Positions 1 to 6,058 of a stretch of 9,496 nt of DNA are shown piece after piece. Under the pieces are notes generated by a model. It ran no database searches and had not been told where the DNA came from. It saw only the letters and a program-made list of their open reading frames with translations. How positions within the stretch are numbered: position 1 is the first letter of the stretch; each line of letters starts with the position of its first letter. A program made the position numbers and the translations under genes. The stretch comes from an uncultured Romboutsia sp. (lineage in GTDB: Bacteria > Bacillota > Clostridia > Peptostreptococcales > Peptostreptococcaceae), in NCBI GenBank assembly GCA_937880075.1, contig CALFLM010000045.1:1-9496 (forward strand). The letters run 5' to 3'.

Positions 1-12
1 CTCTATAATATA

Positions 13-85
13 AAATAATTTTATTGCTTATTGTATTTTGAACAATACAAAATAATAACTTTACCCAATGAAGTATTTTAATTAA
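13..85 (-). repeat. 73-bp dispersed inverted repeat, copy A
   Basis: The reverse complement of this stretch matches 6109-6182 with about three substitutions and one single-base indel. The match includes the shared core CTTCATT(G/A)GGTAAAG, followed by a run containing TTGTATTGTTCAAAA. Weaker AT-rich similarity continues on the inner side to about position 112. It contains no ORF. The copy lies 86 bases upstream of the yitT start, in the opposite orientation relative to the downstream gene compared with copy B. It may be a small non-autonomous element or another intergenic repeat; its role is unknown. Confidence 0.8.
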
Positions 86-154
86 TATATATATATATTA
101 AATAAATAAAAACATAGCTAAAAATATGAAAAGTTGGTATAATAACCTTGAATT

Positions 155-160
155 GGAGGG
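155..160 (+). promoter_or_regulatory. Ribosome binding site deciding the yitT start
   Basis: GGAGGG sits 10 bases before the ATG at 171. The in-frame ATG at 126 has no comparable site. This moves the start 15 codons inward and removes a non-hydrophobic extension that YitT proteins lack. Confidence 0.8.
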
Positions 161-170
161 ATTATACAAT

Positions 171-1034
171 ATGAAAAAATCAACAAACAATATCATAATA
201 GAATTTTTAGGACTAATAATAGGTTGTATATTTATGGGTGTTGGTATTAATATGTTCTTTAAGCCATATACTATAGCACCAGGTGGATTAAGTGGTTTAT
301 CGCTTGTAATAAGTAAGTTTACAGGATTATCAGTATCAACGATAATGCTTCTTATAGGTATTCCTCTTTTAGTATTTTCTATAAAAATACTAGGTAAAAA
401 AGATGCTATAAAAACATTTATAGGTATGATAATGCTATCTGTAGTATTAAAAATTACAGAACCATTAGCAACAATATCTGTTACACAAGATGTGTTATTA
501 TCAGCAATATCAGGTGCAATATTACTAGGAACAGGTTTAGGTATTGTATTTAGTGTAGATGGTTCAACAGGAGGAACAGACCTTATAGCATTAATGTTAA
601 ATAGAGTAGTTCCAAGTTTACCAGTAGCTAAATGTTTAACTATTATAGATGGTATGGTTGTTTTATCGGCTGGTATAGCTAATAGGAATATAGAAACAGG
701 ACTATATTCTGCTATAGCACTTTATATAGTAGTTAAGGTAATAGATGCTATTATATCTGGATTTGACTATTCAAAGGCATTTATGATTATAACAGAAGAT
801 AGAGATGAGTTAAAAGAAGCTATACTTAATGATGTAAAAAGAGGAGTTACAGTACTTGATGGTAAAGGTGGATATACTAATAATGATAAGAGCGTCTTAT
901 TAGTTGTTGTTAATAATAAAAAGCAAGAAGTTCATTTAAAGAAGCTTATCAGAAAAGTTGATCCTAACTCATTTATAATAGTAAGTGATGTTCATGAAGT
1001 ATTAGGTGAAGGATTTAAGTCAATAGCAACATAA
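171..1034 (+). CDS. YitT family integral membrane protein (DUF161 + DUF2179)
   Basis: This is a polytopic cytoplasmic-membrane protein of 287 residues, the usual YitT length. The N-terminal two thirds hold about five or six hydrophobic segments with the family hallmarks APGGLSGL (near residue 37) and GSTGGTDLIA (near residue 130). The C-terminal third is soluble and matches DUF2179, with RGVTVLDGKGGYT, a DP-x-x-FIIVSD stretch and an HEVLGEGF ending. The molecular role of the family is not settled; transport or membrane sensing has been proposed. The start at 171 is chosen from its Shine-Dalgarno site. The gene ends directly in a rho-independent terminator, so it is probably monocistronic. Family assignment is firm; function is unknown. 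Confidence 0.93.
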   Translation: MKKSTNNIIIEFLGLIIGCIFMGVGINMFFKPYTIAPGGLSGLSLVISKFTGLSVSTIMLLIGIPLLVFSIKILGKKDAIKTFIGMIMLSVVLKITEPLATISVTQDVLLSAISGAILLGTGLGIVFSVDGSTGGTDLIALMLNRVVPSLPVAKCLTIIDGMVVLSAGIANRNIETGLYSAIALYIVVKVIDAIISGFDYSKAFMIITEDRDELKEAILNDVKRGVTVLDGKGGYTNNDKSVLLVVVNNKKQEVHLKKLIRKVDPNSFIIVSDVHEVLGEGFKSIAT

Positions 1035-1063
1035 AGAAGAAGGGGGTTACCTCTTCTTTTTTT
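1033..1063 (+). terminator. Rho-independent terminator of the yitT gene
   Basis: The stem pairs 1033-1045 with 1050-1062 (AAGAAGGGG against CCTCTTCTT at its core, with G-T pairs), leaving a four-base GTTA loop. The 3' side of the stem merges into a seven-base T run. The stop codon of the gene overlaps the base of the stem. Confidence 0.85.
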
Positions 1064-1101
1064 AATAAAAGATATATTATTATAAAAAGAAAGGGGATCA
1101 A

Positions 1102-1461
1102 ATGATTCAGAATAAAAATAATATAATATCAGCGTTAGTATTCTCTATGCTTGTAATAATAGGATATTTAGTTACGTACAATAATAAGGTATTATTTTTG
1201 CTAGTTTTTGTATGTGATAGAATGTATTCTTTTGGTGTAAAAGAGGATCTTGATAGTAGTTTAGATGATTTTGAACTTGAAGATGGTAAAAAAGGTAGAC
1301 ATACATTAGGTCTTATTGTAGCACTTATTTTAGGAACAATATGTATATATGTATATTCTATTTTTAAGTATTCATATATTTTAATTATTCTAATACTAGG
1401 AGAAATATTAGACTACTTGATTTATAAAGCATATAGAAAATATAAAATAAAAAAATATTAA
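1102..1461 (+). CDS. Small uncharacterised integral membrane protein
   Basis: I do not recognise this 119-residue protein. It shows two hydrophobic stretches near the N-terminus (about residues 8-25 and 29-40). A charged, acidic loop follows at about 45-66, containing DSSLDDFELED and then GKKGRH. Two more hydrophobic stretches (about 68-108) precede a basic lysine-rich C-terminal tail. The pattern suggests a four-helix or two-hairpin membrane protein with a positively charged cytoplasmic end. An AAAGGGG ribosome binding site lies 5 bases before the ATG. It follows the yitT terminator and precedes a double hairpin, so it is probably its own transcription unit. No catalytic motif is visible. 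Confidence 0.75.
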   Translation: MIQNKNNIISALVFSMLVIIGYLVTYNNKVLFLLVFVCDRMYSFGVKEDLDSSLDDFELEDGKKGRHTLGLIVALILGTICIYVYSIFKYSYILIILILGEILDYLIYKAYRKYKIKKY

Positions 1462-1476
1462 TCAAATGGTTATTCT

Positions 1477-1535
1477 CATAGCGTAGACTTTGTCTACGCT
1501 ATGAAAGCTACCAATTAAGGTAGCTTTGCTTTTTT
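1477..1535 (+). terminator. Tandem hairpins with U tract between convergent genes
   Basis: Hairpin 1 is a perfect 12-bp stem (1477-1488 with 1492-1503) closing a TTT loop. Hairpin 2 is a perfect 9-bp stem, AAAGCTACC with GGTAGCTTT (1504-1512 with 1519-1527), closing a six-base loop. The two are contiguous, with no base between them. Six T residues at 1530-1535 follow hairpin 2, so it should terminate the plus-strand gene. The T run reaches into the last codons of the convergent minus-strand gene. On the minus strand neither hairpin has a good U tract. Confidence 0.85.
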
Positions 1536-2193
1536 AGTCATATATAGAATCCATTTCATATGATACTATATTACCATTTTGTGCATCGATTTCATAACTA
1601 TACTCTACATCATTAACATAAAAATCAACATCATAAACTTGTAAACCATCATCATAATCTAAATGAGCATTCATATATGAAACTTGATTTTGTGATAATT
1701 TAGCATGATTTAAAGCTATTTCTTTAGCTTTAGCATCAGTTATTATTTGATTATTAGATGAATTTAAATTATTGTTTGGCGTATTTAAATTTGTATTTAC
1801 ATTAGTTTGTGGTATAGTATAGTTTTCAACATCATAGTCAAATTCTATAATAGCTCCACTATTTGCATCAATTTTATAATCATATTCTTGAACGTTATTA
1901 TAGAATTCAACATCGTAAGCCTTCATTCCATCATCGTAATCAATATTTGATTTTATAAATTTAACCTCATTTTCCGATAAATTAGCGTGATTTAAAGCTA
2001 TTTCCTTAGCTTTATCACTAGTTATTTTAGTATCTGGATTATTAGTACTTATATTATTTAGAGAAGTACTATTTTCTTGTGAAATATTATTAGCGCTAGT
2101 ATTGTTAACATTACCAGTAGCATAACTATTACAAGCTACACTTATAGAACAAACTAGAGCTAAAGTTGACAACGTTAATATTTTTCTTTTCAT
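1534..2193 (-). CDS. Secreted protein with tandem PepSY domains
   Basis: The protein has 219 residues. The N-terminus is a signal peptide (basic MKRK, hydrophobic to about residue 20). Cys21 follows SVA, a poor lipobox because the -3 position is Ser, so lipidation is possible but not certain. An Asn/Thr/Ser-rich linker (about 22-56) leads to PepSY repeat 1 (about 57-120) and, after a second Asn-rich linker, PepSY repeat 2 (about 150-215). Both repeats share KAKEIALNHA, a DYDDG turn, Y-DV-FY and a YxYxIDA-xxG core. PepSY domains occur in extracytoplasmic proteins and have been proposed to inhibit proteases, so a cell-surface binding or inhibitor role is inferred. A GGAGGT site (2199-2204, complement) precedes the start. 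Confidence 0.88.
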   Translation of the reverse strand: MKRKILTLSTLALVCSISVACNSYATGNVNNTSANNISQENSTSLNNISTNNPDTKITSDKAKEIALNHANLSENEVKFIKSNIDYDDGMKAYDVEFYNNVQEYDYKIDANSGAIIEFDYDVENYTIPQTNVNTNLNTPNNNLNSSNNQIITDAKAKEIALNHAKLSQNQVSYMNAHLDYDDGLQVYDVDFYVNDVEYSYEIDAQNGNIVSYEMDSIYD

Positions 2194-2505
2194 ATTTTAC
2201 CTCCAACTTTTACTTAGTAAATAAATTATAAAATAAATTATAATTAAAATCTATAATTTATTTTATAATAATATAAAAATCGACAAAATAATAAAAAATA
2301 TATATAAATACAAAAATAAACTTTAATTTCTTATTAATTAATTTGTTGTTTTAGTTATTTTAATATATATAGAGACAAAAATATTTTATAAGTTATGATT
2401 GTTGATTATATTAGTAAATTTATTGTTAATGCTATATAAAGTAAGGAATAAAGTACTCTACTAGATAATATAATTTATAGATTAAATATTACTAAGGAGG
2501 AAAAT
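2194..2505. other. Divergent intergenic region, AT-rich, no gene seen
   Basis: This 312-base gap separates the divergent PepSY protein and the small lipoprotein, so promoters for both must lie here. It is almost pure A/T, and I could not pick a convincing -35/-10 pair on either strand. Its one clear structure is the perfect palindrome at 2225-2269. Confidence 0.6.
2225..2269. repeat. Perfect 18-bp A/T-only inverted repeat
   Basis: Arms 2225-2242 and 2252-2269 are exact reverse complements with a nine-base spacer. The arms contain no G or C. The site lies 31 bases upstream of the PepSY protein start, between two divergent genes. It could be an operator or a cruciform-prone site; base composition makes chance palindromes more likely here than usual. 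Confidence 0.6.
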
Positions 2506-2883
2506 ATGAAAAAAATAATCACTATAGTGTTAAGTGCTGTACTTTTGGTAGGATGTAGTTCAACTAAAGATCAAGAAATATATAATGAGCAAAAATCTAA
2601 TTTAGTAAACAATATAGAAAATAACTTAGAAAGTTTAAAAATAGATCCTAATTGGAATATACCCGTTAAAGGAGAGATAAGTGGAACATTTTGTGGGTTT
2701 ATAGATAATCACTCATTTGAGTTATTAGGTGAAGATGGAAATTATTATGCAGTTAGTATTTTAAAATTAATGGATGAAAATTTTAGTGAGTTAGAGAATA
2801 ATAAAACAAAGATTACTATAGAGTATATTATAGAAGATGATGGAAGTCAGTTAAGTTTAGTAAAAATAATAGAAAAAAATTAG
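2506..2883 (+). CDS. Small lipoprotein of unknown function
   Basis: This is a 125-residue secreted lipoprotein. The type II signal peptide ends in a clean lipobox, LVGC (residues 14-17), so Cys17 should be lipidated and the protein anchored to the outer face of the membrane. A charged, probably helical linker follows (about 20-50). The C-terminal region from about residue 53 is beta-strand-like with alternating hydrophobics (VKGEISGTFCGF, then ITIEYIIEDDG). A small OB-like beta barrel would fit, but that is a guess. An AAGGAGG site lies 5 bases before the ATG. I do not recognise the family. Confidence 0.85.
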   Translation: MKKIITIVLSAVLLVGCSSTKDQEIYNEQKSNLVNNIENNLESLKIDPNWNIPVKGEISGTFCGFIDNHSFELLGEDGNYYAVSILKLMDENFSELENNKTKITIEYIIEDDGSQLSLVKIIEKN

Positions 2884-3187
2884 ATAGTAAAATTTAGTAA
2901 AACCTATTAAATAAAGGGAAGGGACAGAATTAAAAAAAGAGTATAACTCAGAATCAGTAGAAAAAATAGGATAGGATGATAGGTATATATTAGCTAAAAC
3001 TAATAAAAATATGTACTATATATTAGATACAGAAAAAAACATTATTAGACTATCTTTCAGAGCAAGAGTTTTAAAATCATAGAAATAATTACATATTGCT
3101 AATGATATAAAGCTTAAAATATGGAGTTATATTAATAGGAACAAGTAAAGTGAAAAGGCATAGTATTATATTATAGGAGGGGGTATT
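2884..3187 (+). other. Intergenic region holding a decayed reading frame
   Basis: This gap of about 300 bases between the lipoprotein and the DUF975 gene has no intact ORF. It contains the ORF remnant described at 2915-3082. The ribosome binding site of the DUF975 gene lies at its right end. No terminator with a good stem was found after the lipoprotein gene. Confidence 0.5.
2915..3082 (+). pseudogene. Remnant of a small protein-coding gene with an in-frame stop
   Basis: One plus-strand frame reads protein-like sequence through a single TAG stop at 2972-2974 to a second stop at 3080-3082. After the internal stop it gives DDRYILAKTNKNMYYILDTE, followed by a basic C-terminal end. The motif (R/K)YI-AK-N-YYI-DT resembles small secreted DUF3997-type proteins of Firmicutes; this is only a resemblance. 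There is no start codon or ribosome binding site in frame upstream, so the 5' end is lost too. It lies directly after a lipoprotein gene, suggesting a former neighbour in the same unit. Confidence 0.4.
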
Positions 3188-3790
3188 ATGATTTTACGAA
3201 GTGAGCTAAAGCAAAATGCTAAGAATCAATTAAAAAATAATTGGGGATTAGCTATATGTATAATTATAGTATGTACATTAATATCTTGTATACCAAATCT
3301 TTTAGCTGAGATTGATAGTGAATCATTTGCTATATCTATTATAATTCCAATTATAACATTAGTTATAACTGGTCCATTAACTATAGGGCAATGTAAATTT
3401 TTTATAAACTTATCAAATAGATCAAATCCTAAATTTTCAGATTTATGGTATGGATTTAATAATATACTAAGGGCTATTGGTATTACAGTATTAGTTGGGG
3501 TTATAGTTTTTATAGGAACTATATTGCTTATAGTTCCAGGTATAATACTAGCTTTTATGTATTCTCAAGTATATTATATAATGGCTGAAAATCCAGAAAT
3601 ATCTATAATAGATTGTTTAAAAGAAAGTTCTAGAATTATGAAAGGACATAAAATGGACCTTTTTGTATTAGAATTGAGCTTTCTTGGATGGATAATATTA
3701 ACCGGAATAACTTTTGGTATTGCTGGATTATATGTATTACCTTATTATAGTGCAACTTTAACTAATTTTTATCTAGAAATTAAAGACTAA
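3188..3790 (+). CDS. DUF975 family membrane protein
   Basis: This is a 200-residue polytopic membrane protein. It opens with the DUF975-typical N-terminus (LRSELKQNAKNQLKNNWG). A first transmembrane helix follows at about 21-40. Later hydrophobic segments fall at about 46-66, 93-125 and 155-180. A conserved cytoplasmic segment near 140-152 (IDCLKESSRIMKGHK) precedes the last hydrophobic part, as is common in this family of unknown function. The GGAGGGGG ribosome binding site ends 5 bases before the ATG. The gene is followed immediately by the MITE-like element, whose hairpin may act as its transcript end. Confidence 0.85.
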   Translation: MILRSELKQNAKNQLKNNWGLAICIIIVCTLISCIPNLLAEIDSESFAISIIIPIITLVITGPLTIGQCKFFINLSNRSNPKFSDLWYGFNNILRAIGITVLVGVIVFIGTILLIVPGIILAFMYSQVYYIMAENPEISIIDCLKESSRIMKGHKMDLFVLELSFLGWIILTGITFGIAGLYVLPYYSATLTNFYLEIKD

Positions 3791-3800
3791 AGTTAGTATG

Positions 3801-3901
3801 GTGCTGTCGCATTAAGAGTAAATAATACAATATATAGTTATGCATAATTTGAATTAGCACAACATAACATATTGTATATAATTTTTTTAGTGTGACAGCC
3901 C
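3801..3901 (+). mobile_element. MITE-like hairpin element, copy 1 (complete)
   Basis: The element is 101 bp and non-coding. Its ends are imperfect inverted repeats: GTGCTGTCGCATTAA at the left and the complement of GGGCTGTCACACTAA at the right, 12 of 15 matching. An inner stem pairs 3825-3842 with 3863-3877 apart from a three-base bulge, so the whole element can fold as one long hairpin with a loop of about 20 bases. Its bases 3811-3863 are identical in reverse complement to 9444-9496 at the window end. No clear target-site duplication is visible. The family of the parent insertion sequence is unknown. Confidence 0.85.
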
Positions 3902-3914
3902 AATTTATATTTTA

Positions 3915-3933
3915 ATAAATGTATATCATTTAT
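3915..3933. promoter_or_regulatory. Palindrome upstream of the NifX-like gene, possible operator
   Basis: ATAAATG and CATTTAT form a 7-bp inverted repeat around TATAT, giving a 19-base operator-sized site. It lies about 105 bases before the NifX-like start, just past the MITE. It is AT-rich and could be chance. Confidence 0.25.
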
Positions 3934-4024
3934 AAATTCGATAAGTGATACTGAAAATATATTAAATGATATTAGTGTTAGTTCAATAAGTTGTATTAAT
4001 TCAGCCACAAAGATGCTGCAAAAG

Positions 4025-4031
4025 AAAGGGG
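4025..4031 (+). promoter_or_regulatory. Ribosome binding site deciding the NifX-like start
   Basis: AAAGGGG lies 8 bases before the ATG at 4040. The upstream in-frame ATG at 4013 has no such site, and the resulting nine-residue extension is not part of the family's MKI-VPV opening. Confidence 0.75.
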
Positions 4032-4039
4032 TTATTATA

Positions 4040-4411
4040 ATGAAAATATGTGTACCAGTAGAATTTAATAATGGATTAGAAAGTAGACCATTTGCTCATT
4101 TTGGTTCTGCTCCCATGTTTGTATTATGTGATTTAGAAAGCAGTGATTTAAGTACTATAAATAATGGTGATTTAGAACACGAACATGGTATGTGTCAACC
4201 TATAAAAGCATTAGCTGGAAATGTAGTTGATGCAGTTATAGTTAAAGGTATAGGTCAAGGTGCTATAGCAAAGTTAAATTCTATGGGAATAAAAGTTTAT
4301 AGAGCACAAGGTGAAACTATAAAAGATAACTTAGAGTTATATAAAGAAAATAAACTTCAAGAGTTTTCAAGAAATCATACTTGCTCGCATGATGGTTGTG
4401 GACATCATTAA
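4040..4411 (+). CDS. Dinitrogenase Fe-Mo cofactor (NifX/NifB C-terminal) family protein
   Basis: This is a 123-residue single-domain protein. It opens with MKICVPVE, followed by an R-x-FAHFGSAP motif, which is the NifX/NifY/NifB C-terminal fold that binds iron-sulfur or Fe-Mo cofactor precursors. HEHGMCQP (near residue 47) gives His and Cys ligands, and the AGN-VDAVIVKGIGQGA stretch is the typical conserved core. An unusual C-terminal tail, CSHDGCGHH, is rich in Cys and His and should bind metal. No nitrogenase genes are near, and standalone members are common in anaerobes that do not fix nitrogen. A role in metal-cluster handling or sensing is inferred. It lies between the MITE and the decayed mobile element. 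Confidence 0.88.
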   Translation: MKICVPVEFNNGLESRPFAHFGSAPMFVLCDLESSDLSTINNGDLEHEHGMCQPIKALAGNVVDAVIVKGIGQGAIAKLNSMGIKVYRAQGETIKDNLELYKENKLQEFSRNHTCSHDGCGHH

Positions 4412-4505
4412 GGAATACTTAGTGATTAAATTGTAAAAGCTAGTAAACAACTGGTATCTAAATGGATTTGTTATTCTATAGTAATATATATTTTACTGAT
4501 AATAG

Positions 4506-4533
4506 ACTGACAAATCTATTTTCACTGACAAAT
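4506..4533. repeat. Pair of 10-bp direct repeats next to the integrase end
   Basis: ACTGACAAAT occurs at 4506-4515 and again at 4524-4533, 18 bases start to start, just beyond the 3' end of the integrase pseudogene. Paired short direct repeats in this position resemble the arm-type sites bound by the N-terminal domain of Tn916-like integrases. That role is inferred. Confidence 0.4.
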
Positions 4534-4541
4534 AAATGACA

Positions 4542-5002
4542 TTATTTAAACATTAAATTAGATATATTTTCACTTACTTTTATATCCATTTCTTTAAGTA
4601 CATGACTATATCTATTTAATGTTATTTTAATGTCTGTATGTCCTAATCTATTTGAAATAGTTTTAAAGTTAGTTTCAGATAATACTAACATAGTTGCATG
4701 TGTATGTCTTAAATCATGTTGTATAATATATCTTATACCATTTCTTTGAGTAAATCCTTTCCAACGCTCTCTTAAAGCAGATGGAATGAATGGATTTAAC
4801 CTTTGATTTAAGCATACTATATCTTCATATTCTAAAATTCCTTCTATTCTATACTTATTATGTTGTATCTTCCATTTTTTTAACTTAGCTATTAATTCCA
4901 CTGGAGCAGAGATAGTTCTAATAGATCATTTTATTCTATATAGACGTTATAATTATTTCCTCTTTTTCTTATAAATGAACTTTTGATGTTATGATTATTC
5001 AT
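4542..5002 (-). pseudogene. int: Tyrosine recombinase (phage/ICE integrase), internally deleted
   Basis: Two pieces of one integrase remain. The N-terminal piece starts at the ATG complementary to 5000-5002 and reads MNNHNIKSSFIRKRGNNYNV before a TAA. This is the usual opening of the arm-binding domain, and a GGAGG site precedes it. The C-terminal piece (in frame from about 4920, RTISAPVELI, to 4542) carries the catalytic HDLRH, then RLGHTD, then the nucleophile Tyr in NRYSHV. The first catalytic Arg and the beta-hairpin Lys are missing. Members of this type have about 370-390 residues, so over half has been lost between the pieces. The start overlaps the stop of the immA-like gene (ATGA). 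It is inactive as encoded. Confidence 0.9.
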
Positions 5003-5479
5003 ATTAAACCTCCATAAAGTATATCTTGATAAATTATTAAATTTGGAAAACTAGTTAGCATTAAATATTTTCCGTTTCCTAAATTTAAATACTGTTTTGT
5101 AATAGATAAATTCTTAAGTTTTTTTAGAACTATTTCATATGGAACACTTAGTATATCAGCCATTTCATATAAGTCGGTTATGTTTTATTAACAAGACTTA
5201 TAATTTCTTTGTCAGTTATTAAGAAATTAGTTGCCCATTTATCAGCTTTATTTTCAACTTTATGGAGTTTTAATTTATCTAAATATGTTTTTATATTACC
5301 CACACTAATTCCAACACTAGTAAAGAAATGTCCTAACTCTTCTGCTAGAACTTTTATATGCTTATTCTTATCATTTTTTAAAGAATTATCTAAGAAAATC
5401 CTGACGGATATTATTTCATATTCTATATTTAGACCTATACACCCAATTTCTTCTAATAAGTCAAAAAAATGTATTCTTA
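4999..5479 (-). pseudogene. ImmA/IrrE-like metallopeptidase, 5'-truncated and frameshifted
   Basis: The upstream part (5489 down to a TAA at 5178-5180) reads FDLLEEIG, then VLAEELGHFFTSVG, then a K-ADKWATNFLI stretch. This order matches ImmA/IrrE (DUF955) proteins, with EELGH in place of the canonical HExxH. After a one-base loss in an A run (plus-strand TTTT at 5183-5186) the frame continues as TDLYEMADILSVPYEIVLKK to a TGA at 4999-5001. That stop overlaps the integrase start. The N-terminus is absent because the IS630 remnant abuts it. In prophages and conjugative elements, ImmA cleaves the neighbouring repressor to trigger excision, and the order repressor-ImmA-Int fits. No repressor gene is visible here. 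Confidence 0.8.
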
Positions 5480-6058
5480 TATATATGTTTTAATAAAGTT
5501 CCTACATTTTTATGCATAGCCTATCTATCGTAATATGAGGAGCTTTATTTATTCATCAATAAATTTATGTATTGATGTTTTTACTATTGCTACACTAGAA
5601 AAGAATTTGTTATTTATACAGCGCCATAACCCTTCAATTAAATTAAGTTCTGGGCTATAGGGTGGTAAAAACATTAATTCCAATCTATCTTTTACTTTTC
5701 TCAGAAATGGTTGGATTAACTTAGCATGATGAATTCTAGCATTATCTAAAATCATAACAATTTTACCCGTAGAGTACTTGGATAATATATTCTCAAGAAA
5801 TCCTAGAAACACATTAGCATCATATCTTTCATGTTCTTCACAATAAACCATTCCTATTATATAATCTAAGATTATTTGTATTCTTCATAGCTAACTTTAA
5901 CTCTATTATTTTTTCATCTATATCAATATCTTTATCAAATCTTTTCATGTAAATACCTCCAAATAAACTAAATAATAATTATTATTATTTTTTGTTTCTT
6001 GAAGATTTATATAGATGAAATTTATGGTTAGTGAATTTTCTTATTTAAAACATATATA
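5480..6058 (-). mobile_element. IS630-family insertion sequence remnant
   Basis: The boundaries are proposed from a 12-bp perfect inverted repeat, TATATATGTTTT at 5480-5491 and its complement at 6047-6058. The similarity extends a little further inward. Between them lie only the pieces of one IS630 transposase. TA dinucleotides sit at both ends, as expected for IS630, which inserts at TA. The AT-rich context makes the exact ends uncertain. It appears to sit inside the immA-like gene, whose 5' part is not recognisable on the far side. Confidence 0.6.
5502..5948 (-). pseudogene. IS630 transposase, internally deleted and frameshifted
   Basis: The start (ATG complementary to 5946-5948) has a GGAGGT site and reads MKRFDKDIDIDEKIIELKLA and on to about residue 30, the usual IS630 opening. 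Next to it, in another frame, begins the C-terminal half: VYCEEHERYDA, then MILDNARIHH with the second catalytic Asp, then FLPPYSPELNLIEGLW with the catalytic Glu. The first catalytic Asp and about 200 residues are missing, by comparison with a typical length near 340. After KFIDE a stop appears, but a one-base shift restores INKAPHITIDRLCIKM to the true end at 5502. The transposase cannot be active. Confidence 0.92.

Noticed and set aside
126..170. Longer N-terminus for the YitT protein
   Set aside because: The ATG at 126 lacks a ribosome binding site and the added residues are not hydrophobic or family-like.
4013..4039. Upstream start for the NifX-like protein
   Set aside because: There is no Shine-Dalgarno site, and the site that exists lies between this ATG and the better start at 4040.
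5209..5493. Plus-strand ORF of 94 codons
   Set aside because: It is antisense to the immA-like pseudogene, whose minus-strand frame shows recognisable family motifs; it has no ribosome binding site.
5549..5851. A stand-alone 100-residue transposase-like gene
   Set aside because: It is the C-terminal part of one IS630 transposase; its N-terminal piece and true C-terminal tail are readable in other frames on each side.
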